DNA from: Paucibacter sp963740455
GTDB taxonomy: Bacteria; Pseudomonadota; Gammaproteobacteria; Burkholderiales; Burkholderiaceae_C
Direction of reading: 5' to 3'
NCBI GenBank assembly: GCA_963740455.1
Contig: CAVUEF010000007.1
Span: forward strand, 496,001 to 560,000
Length of the DNA stretch: 64,000 nt
In this document: in pieces, positions 23,752 to 32,959 of the stretch
Position numbering within the stretch: the stretch's first letter is position 1
How the letters are laid out: every line of letters begins with the position of its first letter
The notes under the pieces: generated by a model
Database searches by the model: none
What the model was told of the DNA's origin: nothing
What the model saw: the letters and a program-made list of their open reading frames with translations, nothing else
Made by a program: the position numbers and the translations under genes

Positions 23752-26023
23752 ACAGATACAGGCCCGCGCTACCTTTGGGTGCATAGGTCAGACCCAGATA
23801 GACCGGGCCCAGGCCGGTGTCTGCGCCGATGTACAAGCTCATGCCGTGGCGCCAGGCGCCTGGCCTGAGATCGCTGCTGTGGTTGGACGCATTGCCTGCC
23901 TCCAGCGTCCCGCCTACGAACGCGCCGCGCGTGAACAGCAGCGCCTGAGTCAAGCGCCGGTAATAGCCCAGGCGCAGGAACAGCAGGTGATTGCCTGCGA
24001 TCTCGCCCTCCTGGAAACCCGACATCTGCTGGAACCCCCCCAAGGCATAACGGCCAAGCCCGGCGCTCGATGTCGCGCCGGTCTGCTGCAGGCGCATGTG
24101 CAGATTCAGGGTATGCGGACCGAAACTCTGCACCGCCGTGGCCTGCAATTCGACACGACCAAAGTTCGCATTGCTGTCGGCCAGACTGCTGGCGCGCCGG
24201 CCTGCGGCCAGCTCTGACACAACGCGGTAACCGCTTTGCGGAAAATTGACATAGTCAAGCTGGTCGAGCGAGGCGAGCAGGCGCACACTGGTTTCGCGCC
24301 AGCGCTGCGGCTCGTCCAGTGCGGGGCTGCCCAGGCTGCCCAGGGCTCGATCGAGGCTCCAGTTCTCTTGCGTCACGCCCAATCGCAGCTCACCCAAGCG
24401 CCCCCATGGCTGACCCAGATCCAGCCCGAGTTGGGCCGTCTTGCGCCGCAGCCGCGCCTGCTGCTGCCCAGACTGATTGTCATAGACCGTCAGCAGCTTG
24501 CGGTTGATGTCGGCATAGGCCGATACAAACCACGGCGACGCCCCGCCCGGCGTCAGGGTCAAGGGTTGATACAGCTCGGTGTAGAAGCGCGGTGACTGGC
24601 CGATGCGCAACTGGTTGCGCCACTCGCCGCCATACGGTGTGAGCCAATGATGGTTGTGACTGAGCTTGAGGTTGAAGCCCGAGTTGCCGGCAAAATCGGT
24701 GCTCAGGTCCAACCCCATGCGAAAGTAGTTCGGTCCCCAGGGTTTGTCTTCAAGATCGAACACCAGGACGTCGCCGTCACTGCGCACGTCCAGGTGATAG
24801 TCGACGCGCACATAGTCGCCCGACGCCGCCAACTGGCGCAGGTCGCGCTCGGCGCGTTCCGCCTCGAAGCGCTGACCCGGCTTGGACTCAAGCTGCGCCT
24901 TCACCCCCTCGGGGTGCGTCAAGGTGCTGCCAGTCAGCTCGACCGCCGCCAAGTGCGGCGCCGACTGCGGTGACCGGGTGCGTGCCAATTGCCACTGGGC
25001 ATACTCGGGGCCAGGCACGGCATAAGCAGCCAGCGCCTGTTTGAGCGACACCGCGGTTTGCTCGCCCAAGGCAATGAAATCGGCAGCGCGATCAAAATCA
25101 GCGGCGCCCAGCTTTCCCAGGCCGGGCGTGATCAACAGGTCGTGCGGTCCCAAGGTCGCCAGGCTGCGCTGCACGTTCTGCTCGGTCAGGATATTGATCA
25201 TCTGGGTCGTGACGCCGAGCGCCGAACCGAGTGCTTCGCGCCCCGCGAGCGGCGTGCCCACGTTCACCACAATCAGCGCGTCCACGCCCATGGCGCGCGC
25301 CACATCGATCGGCAGGTTGTTCACCAGGCCGCCGTCGCCGAGCACGCGGCCGCCCGATTCGCTCGGCGCAAAAACGCCTGGCACGCTCATGCTGGCGCGC
25401 ATCGCCTGCGCCAGATCGCCATGGTCAAGAATCACCTGTTGGCCCGACTCCAGATCGGTGGAGACAGCACGAAACGGCGTCGGCAGCCGGTCGAAGCTGC
25501 CCACATGCTGCACCGGCAGCGTATAGCGGCGCAACAGCGTCTCCAGGCCACGGCTGGACAAGGTACCTTGAGGTGCCCGCAGCTGGCCGTCGCGCATGCC
25601 GAACTCGAGCGCGGCCGAGACGTCGTAGTCTTCTTCCTTGCGGCGCTGACTCAGGTGCTGTCGGTCGACCCGGTTGTCAAATACGCTGTCCCACGACACC
25701 GCCAGCAGGGCGCGCTCGAGCTCGGTCGCGCTCATGCCGCTGGCATACAGGCCGCCGATGATGGCGCCCATCGACGTGCCGGCGATGGCATCGATCCGGA
25801 TATGTTCGCGCTCGAGGACCTTGAGCACACCCACATGGGCCAGGCCGCGCGCCCCGCCGCCCGACAGCACCAGCCCGACCCGGGGTCGGGTCTTGCCTGC
25901 CTCGGCGTGACTCGCCTCAAGGGGCTTGGGCAACACGGCTTCAAGCGCCAGGACCTGCCCGTTCAGGCAGCCGCCCAGCAGCAAGAGGGCAACCCGGCCA
26001 AGGAGGTGGTGCAGTCGAGTCAT
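23735..26023 (-). CDS. PlpD-like patatin phospholipase with POTRA and outer-membrane beta-barrel (type Vd secretion)
   Basis: 762 residues from the ATG at 26023; in-frame ATGs at 26029 and 26047 are also possible, and none has a good ribosome binding site. An N-terminal signal is followed by a patatin domain (about 48-310) with oxyanion loop SGGGARG, nucleophile GTSMG (Ser84) and catalytic DGG (Asp230). A POTRA-like segment (LTHPEGVKAQLESKPGQRF...) and a BamA-type barrel follow, ending GLYLFIGRP. LLGGC at 15-19 could be a lipobox, but cleavage further on is also possible. Domain order and length match PlpD of Pseudomonas aeruginosa (about 730 residues), the type Vd autotransporter. Confidence 0.9.
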   Translation of the reverse strand: MTRLHHLLGRVALLLLGGCLNGQVLALEAVLPKPLEASHAEAGKTRPRVGLVLSGGGARGLAHVGVLKVLEREHIRIDAIAGTSMGAIIGGLYASGMSATELERALLAVSWDSVFDNRVDRQHLSQRRKEEDYDVSAALEFGMRDGQLRAPQGTLSSRGLETLLRRYTLPVQHVGSFDRLPTPFRAVSTDLESGQQVILDHGDLAQAMRASMSVPGVFAPSESGGRVLGDGGLVNNLPIDVARAMGVDALIVVNVGTPLAGREALGSALGVTTQMINILTEQNVQRSLATLGPHDLLITPGLGKLGAADFDRAADFIALGEQTAVSLKQALAAYAVPGPEYAQWQLARTRSPQSAPHLAAVELTGSTLTHPEGVKAQLESKPGQRFEAERAERDLRQLAASGDYVRVDYHLDVRSDGDVLVFDLEDKPWGPNYFRMGLDLSTDFAGNSGFNLKLSHNHHWLTPYGGEWRNQLRIGQSPRFYTELYQPLTLTPGGASPWFVSAYADINRKLLTVYDNQSGQQQARLRRKTAQLGLDLGQPWGRLGELRLGVTQENWSLDRALGSLGSPALDEPQRWRETSVRLLASLDQLDYVNFPQSGYRVVSELAAGRRASSLADSNANFGRVELQATAVQSFGPHTLNLHMRLQQTGATSSAGLGRYALGGFQQMSGFQEGEIAGNHLLFLRLGYYRRLTQALLFTRGAFVGGTLEAGNASNHSSDLRPGAWRHGMSLYIGADTGLGPVYLGLTYAPKGSAGLYLFIGRP

Positions 26024-26143
26024 GCGCATGCGGTGATTGTCATGCATCGAGTTCAGCGCGCTTGCCGATTCTGCATGCCGACCGACGCCCCGCGCCTGCC
26101 GATACACTCGTGGCCTGCCCACCCCAAGCAAGGCCGATACAGA

Positions 26144-26923
26144 ATGCGCCCCGTTGTCCTCGTCACCGGCAGTGCCAAGCGCCTGGGTCGCGCGATAGCG
26201 ATCGATCTGGCCACGCATGGCCACGATATTGCCGTGCATTACCGCAGTGCCTCGGCCGAGGCGAAGGCGGTGGTCGCAGAGATCCGGCGCATGGGCGTGC
26301 GCGGCCAGGCCTTTGCCGCCGACCTCTCGGATGAAGCCGCCACCGCGGCGCTGCTGCCGGCCGTGCTTGCGCATTTCGGCCGCGTCGATGCAGTCGTGAA
26401 CAACGCGAGCTTGTTTGAATTTGATGATGTGGCGAGCTTCAGCCTGGCAAGCATGGAGCGCCATTGGCGCGCCAACACGGCGCCTGCCGTGCTGCTGGCG
26501 CGCGCGCTGCACGTGCATCTGGAGACGGCGCAGCGACGCGGCTGCGTCATCAATCTGCTCGATCAGAAGTTGTGGAATCCCAATCCGGACTACTTCTCCT
26601 ACACCTTGTCGAAGGCCGCCTTGGAGGCCGCAACCACGCTGCTGGCCCAGGCGCTGGCGCCGACCTTGCGCGTGTGCGGTGTGGCACCCGGCGTGACGCT
26701 GGCCTCGGGTCCCATGGACGAGGCGGCGTTTCGGGCAGCGCATCGCCTGACACCCTTGCAGCGCTCGTCTACGCCCGAGGACATTGCGCGCGCCGTGCGC
26801 TTCTTGCTCGAATCTCCGGCCATCACCGGCACAACCCTGCTGGTCGATGGCGGACAGCACTTGAGCGCCCAGTCGCGCGACGTGATGTTTCTGGGCCCTG
26901 CAGCGCCCACTCACAAGGATTGA
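26144..26923 (+). CDS. Short-chain dehydrogenase of pteridine reductase type (FolM-like)
   Basis: 259 residues from the ATG at 26144. The nucleotide motif is TGSAKRLG (8-15), that is TGxxxRxG, which marks pteridine reductases rather than the usual TGxxxGxG. The catalytic residues Asp140, Tyr153 and Lys157 keep the 13-residue Asp-Tyr spacing of PTR1, with Asp in place of the usual SDR serine. NNAS (86-89) and VDGGQHL are also present. It probably reduces dihydropterins (dihydromonapterin or dihydrofolate) with NADPH. The folB gene starts one base after its stop, which supports a pterin role. Confidence 0.85.
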   Translation: MRPVVLVTGSAKRLGRAIAIDLATHGHDIAVHYRSASAEAKAVVAEIRRMGVRGQAFAADLSDEAATAALLPAVLAHFGRVDAVVNNASLFEFDDVASFSLASMERHWRANTAPAVLLARALHVHLETAQRRGCVINLLDQKLWNPNPDYFSYTLSKAALEAATTLLAQALAPTLRVCGVAPGVTLASGPMDEAAFRAAHRLTPLQRSSTPEDIARAVRFLLESPAITGTTLLVDGGQHLSAQSRDVMFLGPAAPTHKD

Positions 26924-26924
26924 T

Positions 26925-27317
26925 ATGCACAGCCCGCTGTCCCACCCCTCGCTGATGGATTGCCGTCGCCTGTTTTTACGCAACTACGAGGTGTGGATCA
27001 ATATCGGCGTGCACGACTTCGAAAAGAAGGGCGAACAGCGCGTGTTGATCAATGTGGATCTGTTCATACCGCTGGCCCTGTCCACGCCCAAGGCTGACGA
27101 CTTGGCCGAGGTGGTGGACTACGACTTCATGCGCCGCAGCATTGCCGAGCGCGTCAAGCTCGGCCATGTGCATCTGCAGGAAACCCTGTGCGATGACGTG
27201 CTGGCGCTGATGCTGGCCCACCCTCAAGTCAAGGCGGCGCGCGTCTCCACCGAGAAGCCCGATGTGTATCCCGACTGCGATTCGGTCGGGGTCGAGGTGT
27301 TCGGCATCAAACGCTGA
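26925..27317 (+). CDS. folB: Dihydroneopterin aldolase family (FolB/FolX)
   Basis: 130 residues, the size of FolB. It contains LFLRNYEVWINIGVHDFEKKGEQRVLINVDLFIP, an active-site-like VVDYDF and a terminal EKPDVYPDCDSVGVEVFG, in which the Lys-Pro of EKPDV is the FolB catalytic lysine region. It should cleave or epimerise dihydroneopterin in folate or monapterin synthesis. It starts one base after the pteridine reductase stop with AAGGA before the ATG, so the two are one operon. Telling FolB from FolX needs alignment. Confidence 0.88.
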   Translation: MHSPLSHPSLMDCRRLFLRNYEVWINIGVHDFEKKGEQRVLINVDLFIPLALSTPKADDLAEVVDYDFMRRSIAERVKLGHVHLQETLCDDVLALMLAHPQVKAARVSTEKPDVYPDCDSVGVEVFGIKR

Positions 27318-27339
27318 TCGCCCGCATTCAAGTGACCCC

Positions 27340-28296
27340 ATGAATCTGGACATCTCCCCCATGAGCAGCGTTCACGACAGCGACCCGGCCAGCGCCCTGG
27401 CGGCCAAGGACAAGAAGGCCGCGCTCGAGATCAACAAACTCAGCAAGCGCCTGCACCGCCAGGTAGGCCAGGCGATCGGCGACTTCAACATGATCGAGGC
27501 AGGCGACAAGGTGATGGTGTGCGTCTCCGGCGGCAAGGACAGCTTCGCGCTGCTTGACATCCTGATCAATATGCGCGAGCGCTCGCCGAACAAGTTCGAG
27601 TTGATCGCCGTGAATCTGGACCAGAAGCAGCCCGGCTTTCCCGCTGACGTGCTGCCCGCCTACCTGAAGGCGCGCGGCATTGCCTTTCACATCGAAGAGC
27701 AAGACACCTACTCCACCGTCAAACGCGTGATTCCCGAAGGCAAGACGATGTGCAGCCTGTGCTCGCGGCTGCGCCGGGGCATTCTGTACCGCGTGGCCGA
27801 CGAGTTGGGCGCCACGAAGATTGCGCTAGGTCACCACCGCGACGACATCCTAGTGACGCTCTTGCTCAATATGTTTTTCGGCGGGCGCATCAAGGGCATG
27901 CCGGCCAAATTGATGAGCGACAACGGCAAGCACATCGTGATCCGGCCGCTCGCCTATGTGGCCGAAACCGACCTGGAGCGTTGGGCCCGGCACCGCGCAT
28001 TTCCCATCATTCCGTGCAGCTTGTGCGGCAGCCAGGAGAACCTGCAGCGCGTGCAGATCAAGAAGATGATCCGCGAGTGGGAGCGCACCCATCCGGGCCG
28101 CATCGAGAACATGTTCAATTCGATGAGCAATATTGTGACTTCGCACATGATGGACCGGAACCTGTTCCGCTTCACGACGCTCCAAGCTACCGGTGTGGCA
28201 GACGCTGATGGTGACCGCGCGTTCGATGAAGACGAAGAAGATGCCTGCGCCGCGCCGGGTTCGCTGTCAGTGGTCAGGATGCCGCACGATGCTTGA
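27340..28296 (+). CDS. ttcA: tRNA 2-thiocytidine biosynthesis protein TtcA
   Basis: 318 residues from the ATG at 27340; an ATG at 27361 is also possible. The PP-loop SGGKDS lies at 63-68. Two CxxC pairs, CSLC at 138-141 and CSLC at 226-229, are the cysteines of the iron-sulphur cluster TtcA. The blocks GHHRDDILVTLLLNMFFGG and MFNSMSNIVTSHMMDRNLF are diagnostic. It thiolates C32 of certain tRNAs using ATP. An acidic C-terminal tail (DEDEEDA) follows the conserved core. It lies 23 bases after folB. Confidence 0.95.
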   Translation: MNLDISPMSSVHDSDPASALAAKDKKAALEINKLSKRLHRQVGQAIGDFNMIEAGDKVMVCVSGGKDSFALLDILINMRERSPNKFELIAVNLDQKQPGFPADVLPAYLKARGIAFHIEEQDTYSTVKRVIPEGKTMCSLCSRLRRGILYRVADELGATKIALGHHRDDILVTLLLNMFFGGRIKGMPAKLMSDNGKHIVIRPLAYVAETDLERWARHRAFPIIPCSLCGSQENLQRVQIKKMIREWERTHPGRIENMFNSMSNIVTSHMMDRNLFRFTTLQATGVADADGDRAFDEDEEDACAAPGSLSVVRMPHDA

Positions 28297-28334
28297 TTGC
28301 CGGCTCTCGCTTTGTGAGTCTTGAAGGAGGCCAT

Positions 28335-28946
28335 ATGAAGTACCGTTTCGCTCTCTTTGCCCTGGTGACCGCGAGCCTGCTCGGCCTGGCCGGATGCGCC
28401 GGTTTTGGCAGCGTGACTTCCGACGTGGCCAGCTATGGCGCGTGGCCCAGCGAGCGAAAGCCTGCAAGCTTCGCCTTCGAGCGACTGCCATCCCAGGCCA
28501 AGAACACCCAGCGCCAGGACAAGCTTGAGGCGGCAGCCACCGCAGCACTCGAAAGGGTCGGCTTCAGCCGCGCCCCGGACACCAAGCATGCCGATGTGCT
28601 GGTGATGACAGGCGCGCGAATCAGCCTGGAAGAGGCCAACCCCTGGGACGATCCGTTCTGGTGGCAGTACCGCAACAGCTTCTGGCGTCACGGCCCGAGC
28701 GTGTACGCCTACCCCTACCCCTATTCCTACTATTACTTCGGCAATCGCCGCTACGACCGGGAAGTCGCCCTGGTGCTGCGCGATCGCCACAGCAGCGAAG
28801 TGCTTTACGAGGCGCGCGCCAGCAGCAACGGCGCGACCGCGGGCGATGCCGGTCTGCTGGGCGCGATGTTCGAAGCCGCTCTGGCGGACTTCCCGCGCAC
28901 GAATTCCGAGAAGCACAGCGTGTCGGTGCAGCTGCCGCACCGATAG
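28335..28946 (+). CDS. DUF4136 family lipoprotein
   Basis: 203 residues from the ATG at 28335, with a GGAGG ribosome binding site. The signal peptide ends in LAGC, a good lipobox. The body has SYGAWPSERKPASFAFERLPSQ, the DVLVMTGARIS strand and a Tyr/Pro-rich loop (YAYPYPYSYYYFGNRRYDREV) followed by VALVLRDRHSSEVLYEARASS, which fits DUF4136. It is probably anchored in the outer membrane on the periplasmic side. The function is unknown. Confidence 0.82.
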   Translation: MKYRFALFALVTASLLGLAGCAGFGSVTSDVASYGAWPSERKPASFAFERLPSQAKNTQRQDKLEAAATAALERVGFSRAPDTKHADVLVMTGARISLEEANPWDDPFWWQYRNSFWRHGPSVYAYPYPYSYYYFGNRRYDREVALVLRDRHSSEVLYEARASSNGATAGDAGLLGAMFEAALADFPRTNSEKHSVSVQLPHR

Positions 28947-29046
28947 CGATTCGGGACAGGATCGGCGGCGAGTGCCGCGATAATCCTTTGGGTCGGTTGG
29001 GCATGGGCCACGTCGTGGTTTGCCCCGCAATCAAGAGGATTCTCGA

Positions 29047-30435
29047 ATGGCTCTGAACATCGTCATCATGGCTGCGGGCAAAGGCACCCGCATGAAGTCA
29101 AGGCTCCCCAAGGTCTTGCATCGCCTGGCGGGCCGCTCGCTGTTGCAGCATGTGCTTGAGACAGCGGCTGGCATGGACGCAACGCGCTGCATCGTCATCA
29201 CGGGTCATGGCGCCGAGGCTGTCGAGGCTGCGGTCGCCGCGCCCAATCTGCGGTTCGTGCGCCAGATGCCGCAACTCGGCACCGGCCACGCCGTGCAGCA
29301 GAGCGTGCCTGCGCTGCTCGACGGCGGCACCACGCTGATACTCAATGGCGACGTGCCCCTGATACGTACCAGCACCGCGCAGGCGCTGGTGCAGGCTTGC
29401 GCCGGCAAGAACCTGGCGCTGCTGACGATCGAGCTGGTTGATGCCACCGGCTACGGCCGCATCCTGCGCAGCGGCGACGCCCATGGCAGCGATGTGCTGG
29501 GCATTGTCGAACACAAGGACGCCAGCCAGCGTCAGCGCGAGATCCACGAGGTCTATACCGGCATGATGGCCGCGCCCACCCAGCTGCTCAAGCGCTGGCT
29601 GGCGGCGCTGAAGAACGACAATGTGCAGGGCGAGTATTACCTGACCGACGTGGTCGCGATGGCGGTGGCCGAGGGCGTGCCCGTGGTCGCCGCCCAAGCA
29701 CCCAGCGACACCGAGGTGCTGGGCGTGAACAGCCCGCTGCAGCTGGCCGATCTGGAGCGGCGCTTTCAACTCCAGCAGGCGCAAGTCCTGATGGAAGCCG
29801 GCGTGCGCTTGGCTGATCCGGCGCGCTTCGATCTGCGCGGCGAGTTGCGCTGTGGCCGCGACGTCGAGATCGACGTCAACTGCATCTTCGAGGGTCAGGT
29901 CTTGCTGGGTGACGATGTGCGCATCGGCGCCAACTGCTTCATCCGCAATGCGCAGATCGCCGACGGCGCCGTCATCCACCCCTTCACGCATATCGACGGC
30001 GAAGCGCTGGGCGTCAAGGTGGGCCCGGGCGCCCGGATTGGTCCGTTCGCACGCCTGCGCCCCGGCGCCGACCTTGGCGCAGACGTGCACATCGGCAACT
30101 TCGTCGAAGTCAAGAACTCGACGTTGGCGCGCGGCGCCAAGGCCAATCACCTCGCCTACTTAGGCGACTCCACGGTGGGCGAGCGCGTCAATTTCGGCGC
30201 CGGCAGCATCACCGCCAATTACGACGGCGCCAACAAGCAGCGCACCGTCATCGAAGCCGATGTCCATGTCGGCTCCAACTGCGTGCTGATCGCTCCCATC
30301 ACGTTGGGCGCAGGCAGCACCATCGGCGGCGGCTCGACGATCAGCAAGAACACGCCCGCGGGTGAGTTGATCGTGGCGCGCGCCAAGCAGGTGACGGTCA
30401 GCGGCTGGCAGCGTCCGGTCAAGCAGAAGAAGTGA
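29047..30435 (+). CDS. glmU: Bifunctional GlmU: glucosamine-1-phosphate acetyltransferase / UDP-GlcNAc pyrophosphorylase
   Basis: 462 residues from the ATG at 29047. The N-terminal uridyltransferase domain carries IMAAGKGTRMKSRLPKVLH and GTGHAVQQ with LNGDVPLI. The C-terminal left-handed beta-helix has the hexapeptide repeats and the acetyltransferase signature HIGNFVEVKNS, then ANHLAYLGDSTVG and GAGSITANYDG. It makes UDP-N-acetylglucosamine for peptidoglycan and lipopolysaccharide. Full length and intact, with no operon partner such as glmS beside it. Confidence 0.97.
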   Translation: MALNIVIMAAGKGTRMKSRLPKVLHRLAGRSLLQHVLETAAGMDATRCIVITGHGAEAVEAAVAAPNLRFVRQMPQLGTGHAVQQSVPALLDGGTTLILNGDVPLIRTSTAQALVQACAGKNLALLTIELVDATGYGRILRSGDAHGSDVLGIVEHKDASQRQREIHEVYTGMMAAPTQLLKRWLAALKNDNVQGEYYLTDVVAMAVAEGVPVVAAQAPSDTEVLGVNSPLQLADLERRFQLQQAQVLMEAGVRLADPARFDLRGELRCGRDVEIDVNCIFEGQVLLGDDVRIGANCFIRNAQIADGAVIHPFTHIDGEALGVKVGPGARIGPFARLRPGADLGADVHIGNFVEVKNSTLARGAKANHLAYLGDSTVGERVNFGAGSITANYDGANKQRTVIEADVHVGSNCVLIAPITLGAGSTIGGGSTISKNTPAGELIVARAKQVTVSGWQRPVKQKK

Positions 30436-30513
30436 GGCGCCGCTGCCGGTCGGCATGCCGGCGGCAAGCACATCAAGTCGCCGGCCGCACTTGATCAGGA
30501 AGGCGCAAATGGA

Positions 30514-30543
30514 AGAGCCGCCAAAGTTTCCCTTGGCGGCTCT
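30514..30543 (-). terminator. Hairpin terminator between glmU and the porin gene
   Basis: AGAGCCGCCAA and TTGGCGGCTCT form a perfect 11-bp stem around an eight-base loop. It lies 41 bases past the porin stop (porin is on the minus strand) and 79 bases past glmU, so it may serve both converging genes. The T-run on either side is weak. Confidence 0.65.
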
Positions 30544-30583
30544 CAAATTGTCTTCAATGAAACTGGCTCACGCCAGCGTCAGA

Positions 30584-31507
30584 TCAGAAGTTGTGGCGAA
30601 CGCCCATGCCGACCGTGTTGATGTCCTTGAGAGCAGCGGACGTCTTGCCTGCGTGGTAGATCACACCGTACACAAAGGTACGCTTGGAAAGAGGCTGCTT
30701 CGCTTCCAAGACATAGTCGGTGCTCTTGTAGGCAGAACCGGTGTCACGTGCAATGTCCAGTGTCAGCGACGTCGTCCCCATCATGGCAGTACCACCGATC
30801 GTGAAGCCCTTCTTGGGGCCGGTCGGGTTTTGATAGCTGGCGGCCACGATGAAGTCGCCAAAGTTGTAGCTGCCACCGAACGAGCCATCCCTCGTCTTGC
30901 CACCGCCGGCCAACTCGGTCTGGTCATAAGCCAGGCCCAAAGCGATAGGACCTTGGTTGTACGTGCCCGTCAATTCAACCTTGGCGCCATTGGGGGCGTT
31001 GTTGCCCTTCAGACGCGTACCGACGGTTGCCTTGAAACCGCTCATGTTGGGCGTGGTGTAGGCGATGAACGCGTCGTTACGTGCAGCGCCACCGTAACCG
31101 AACTTGTTGGCAATAGCCGAATAGTTGGCGGCACCGGTCAGCTCGTAGTTGGCAATTGCGAAGAACGCGGGCGACAAACGACGGCCGGCGTAGATCTGGC
31201 CGAAGCTGCCGTCCAAGGCTGCGAAGGCAGCGCGCTGGAACACGTTCGCGTCGGCAGCGCCATTGCCCAAGTTCACGCCAGCTTCAAAGTTGAACGAAGC
31301 CTTCAAGCCGCCGCCCAGGTCTTCAACACCCTTGAAACCGATGCGGCTGTTGCCGTTGTTCAGCAGGCCATTGGCGGACAACGCCAAGCTCTTGTCCGTG
31401 GTCTTTGCCACTGACACGTCGGCCACACCGTACAGGGTCACAGAAGATTGGGCCATCGCGACGCCAGAAGCAGCCAGCACGGCGAGAGCGAGTAGGGATT
31501 TTTTCAT
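30584..31507 (-). CDS. Outer-membrane general porin (Omp32-like)
   Basis: 307 residues from the ATG at 31507; the open frame upstream is not coding. The signal peptide MKKSLLALAVLAASGVAMA precedes QSSVTLYGVADVSVAK, the typical first strand of the Burkholderiales porins. The loop-3 region GSFGQIYAGRRLSPAFFAI and the final residues VRHNF, with the terminal Phe that the BAM complex recognises, are both present. It should form a trimeric 16-strand channel, anion-selective if truly Omp32-like. An AAAGGA ribosome binding site precedes the start. It is probably strongly expressed. Confidence 0.93.
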   Translation of the reverse strand: MKKSLLALAVLAASGVAMAQSSVTLYGVADVSVAKTTDKSLALSANGLLNNGNSRIGFKGVEDLGGGLKASFNFEAGVNLGNGAADANVFQRAAFAALDGSFGQIYAGRRLSPAFFAIANYELTGAANYSAIANKFGYGGAARNDAFIAYTTPNMSGFKATVGTRLKGNNAPNGAKVELTGTYNQGPIALGLAYDQTELAGGGKTRDGSFGGSYNFGDFIVAASYQNPTGPKKGFTIGGTAMMGTTSLTLDIARDTGSAYKSTDYVLEAKQPLSKRTFVYGVIYHAGKTSAALKDINTVGMGVRHNF

Positions 31508-31821
31508 TGCAGTATTTCCTTTGAGTAGAACCAGAGGCCCCGATCTGGGGTAACCATAGGAGGGTTGATCAGGCCAACCTCCAAAGCAGAAGCTAGGCGT
31601 ATTGCACCAGAGCCAGGGCTTGCACGCCAGCAATTCGAGTGGAAAGTGGACAATGGCGTTGTGATCGCGCAACTAGAATTCCGTTGTCGGCGTCACGACA
31701 TGCCCATTTATTACGCGTTGTTTCGTTCATCATGAGTTGGCGCACGCTATCGATGCATCCAACTAAAAATAGACGACACTAAAGCCGATCCGATGAATCT
31801 CCGCAACGACTCCCAGGTGAA
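31508..31821. other. Divergent intergenic region between the porin gene and coq7
   Basis: 314 bases with no gene. It must hold the promoters of both neighbours. It is clearly more AT-rich than the surroundings around 31670-31790 (for example the stretches ATTTATTACG and CTAAAAATAGACG), which fits a promoter region, but I could not place a -35/-10 pair with good spacing. Confidence 0.4.
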
Positions 31822-32478
31822 ATGATGATTCCGCATCCAACGCAACGCGGCACCACTGATCGTCTCTTGAGCGGCCTGGAACAGGCCTTGCGCAGCATTT
31901 CGGGCGCATCCAGATCCAGCCGACCCACGCCAAGAGCCGAGCCTCAAGCCGGCGAAAACCATATGCCTGAGGCCGAGAGACGTCTGTCGGGCGCCCTGAT
32001 GCGGGTCAATCACGTGGGTGAAATCTGCGCTCAGGCGCTTTATCACGCCCAGGCATTGACGACCCGCGATGCACAACTGCGTGCTCATTTCGAGCAGGCC
32101 GCACGCGAGGAAGCCGACCACCTGGCGTGGACGCGTCAACGCCTGGCTGAGTTGGGTGACCGCGTCAGTCTGGCCACGCCGCTTTGGTATGTCGGCGCCT
32201 TTGGCATCGGCCTGGCGGCCGGACTGACCGGCGACAAGACAAGTTTGGGCTTTGTGGTCGAAACCGAGAGGCAGGTCGAAGCGCACTTGGCGGGTCACCT
32301 GGATCGCCTTCCCGCCGACGATCTGGATTCACGCGCCATCGTGAGTCAGATGAAGGCTGACGAGGCGCAGCATGCCGCCCAAGCGCAGGCAGCTGGGGCG
32401 GCGGAGCTGCCCGCGCCCGTCAAGCGCGTGATGCGACTGCTTGCCAAGGTGATGACCAGGACGGCGCACTACCTGTAG
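31822..32478 (+). CDS. coq7: Demethoxyubiquinone hydroxylase Coq7
   Basis: 218 residues; an AGGTGA ribosome binding site precedes the ATG pair at 31822/31825. The di-iron ligands of Coq7 appear in two ferritin-like repeats: E-x-x in NHVGEICAQALYHAQ with EEADHLAW, and ETERQVEAHL with DEAQHA. It hydroxylates the penultimate ubiquinone precursor at the membrane. The N-terminal 50 residues are variable. This enzyme type is used by alpha/beta/gamma-proteobacteria lacking UbiF. Confidence 0.95.
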   Translation: MMIPHPTQRGTTDRLLSGLEQALRSISGASRSSRPTPRAEPQAGENHMPEAERRLSGALMRVNHVGEICAQALYHAQALTTRDAQLRAHFEQAAREEADHLAWTRQRLAELGDRVSLATPLWYVGAFGIGLAAGLTGDKTSLGFVVETERQVEAHLAGHLDRLPADDLDSRAIVSQMKADEAQHAAQAQAAGAAELPAPVKRVMRLLAKVMTRTAHYL

Positions 32479-32542
32479 TGCCTCGGGGGCAGCGCGATGG
32501 CTGCGAGCCGCTGCGCGGATTTGAGGCCTGCCCTTTGCGTCA

Positions 32543-32959
32543 TCACCTCACTTCAACCGAGGTCGTGATGTCGGCCGTCTTGCCCAGCATGATGCTCGCC
32601 GAGCAGTATTTTTCGTGCGACAACTTCACCGCGCGCTCGACGACGTCCTGACTCAACCCTTGGCCACTGACGATGAAGTGCATGTGGATCTTGGTGAACA
32701 CCTTGGGATCGGTCGCCGCACGTTCGGTGCTGAGTTTGACTTGGCAGCCTTGCACGTCGTGTCGGCCCCGCTTGAGTATCAAGACAACGTCATAGGCCGT
32801 ACAGCCGCCTGCCCCTGCAAGCACGGCCTCCATCGGCCGTGGCGCCAGGTTTCGACCGCCGCCGTCCGCAGCGCCATCCATGGTCAACAAGTGACCGCTG
32901 CCGGTCTCGGCCACGAAAACCATGCCAGCGCTCGGCTGCCAGTTGACCAAACATTCCAT
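32543..32959 (-). CDS. OsmC/Ohr-family peroxide-reducing protein
   Basis: 138 residues. The two redox cysteines of the OsmC family are Cys53 in GAGGCTAYDVV and Cys119 in HEKYCSASIML. Both reside in the usual helix contexts, and NLAPRPMEAVLAG precedes the first. It is of the YhfA-like OsmC subgroup by length and by the MECLVNWQ start. It may reduce organic hydroperoxides in the cytoplasm; the subgroup's physiological substrate is unclear. It converges with coq7. Confidence 0.9.
   Translation of the reverse strand: MECLVNWQPSAGMVFVAETGSGHLLTMDGAADGGGRNLAPRPMEAVLAGAGGCTAYDVVLILKRGRHDVQGCQVKLSTERAATDPKVFTKIHMHFIVSGQGLSQDVVERAVKLSHEKYCSASIMLGKTADITTSVEVR

Noticed and set aside
30436..30480. Terminator right after glmU around the CGGCATGCCG palindrome
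   Set aside because: The stem is short and mismatched and no T-run follows; the better hairpin is at 30514-30543.
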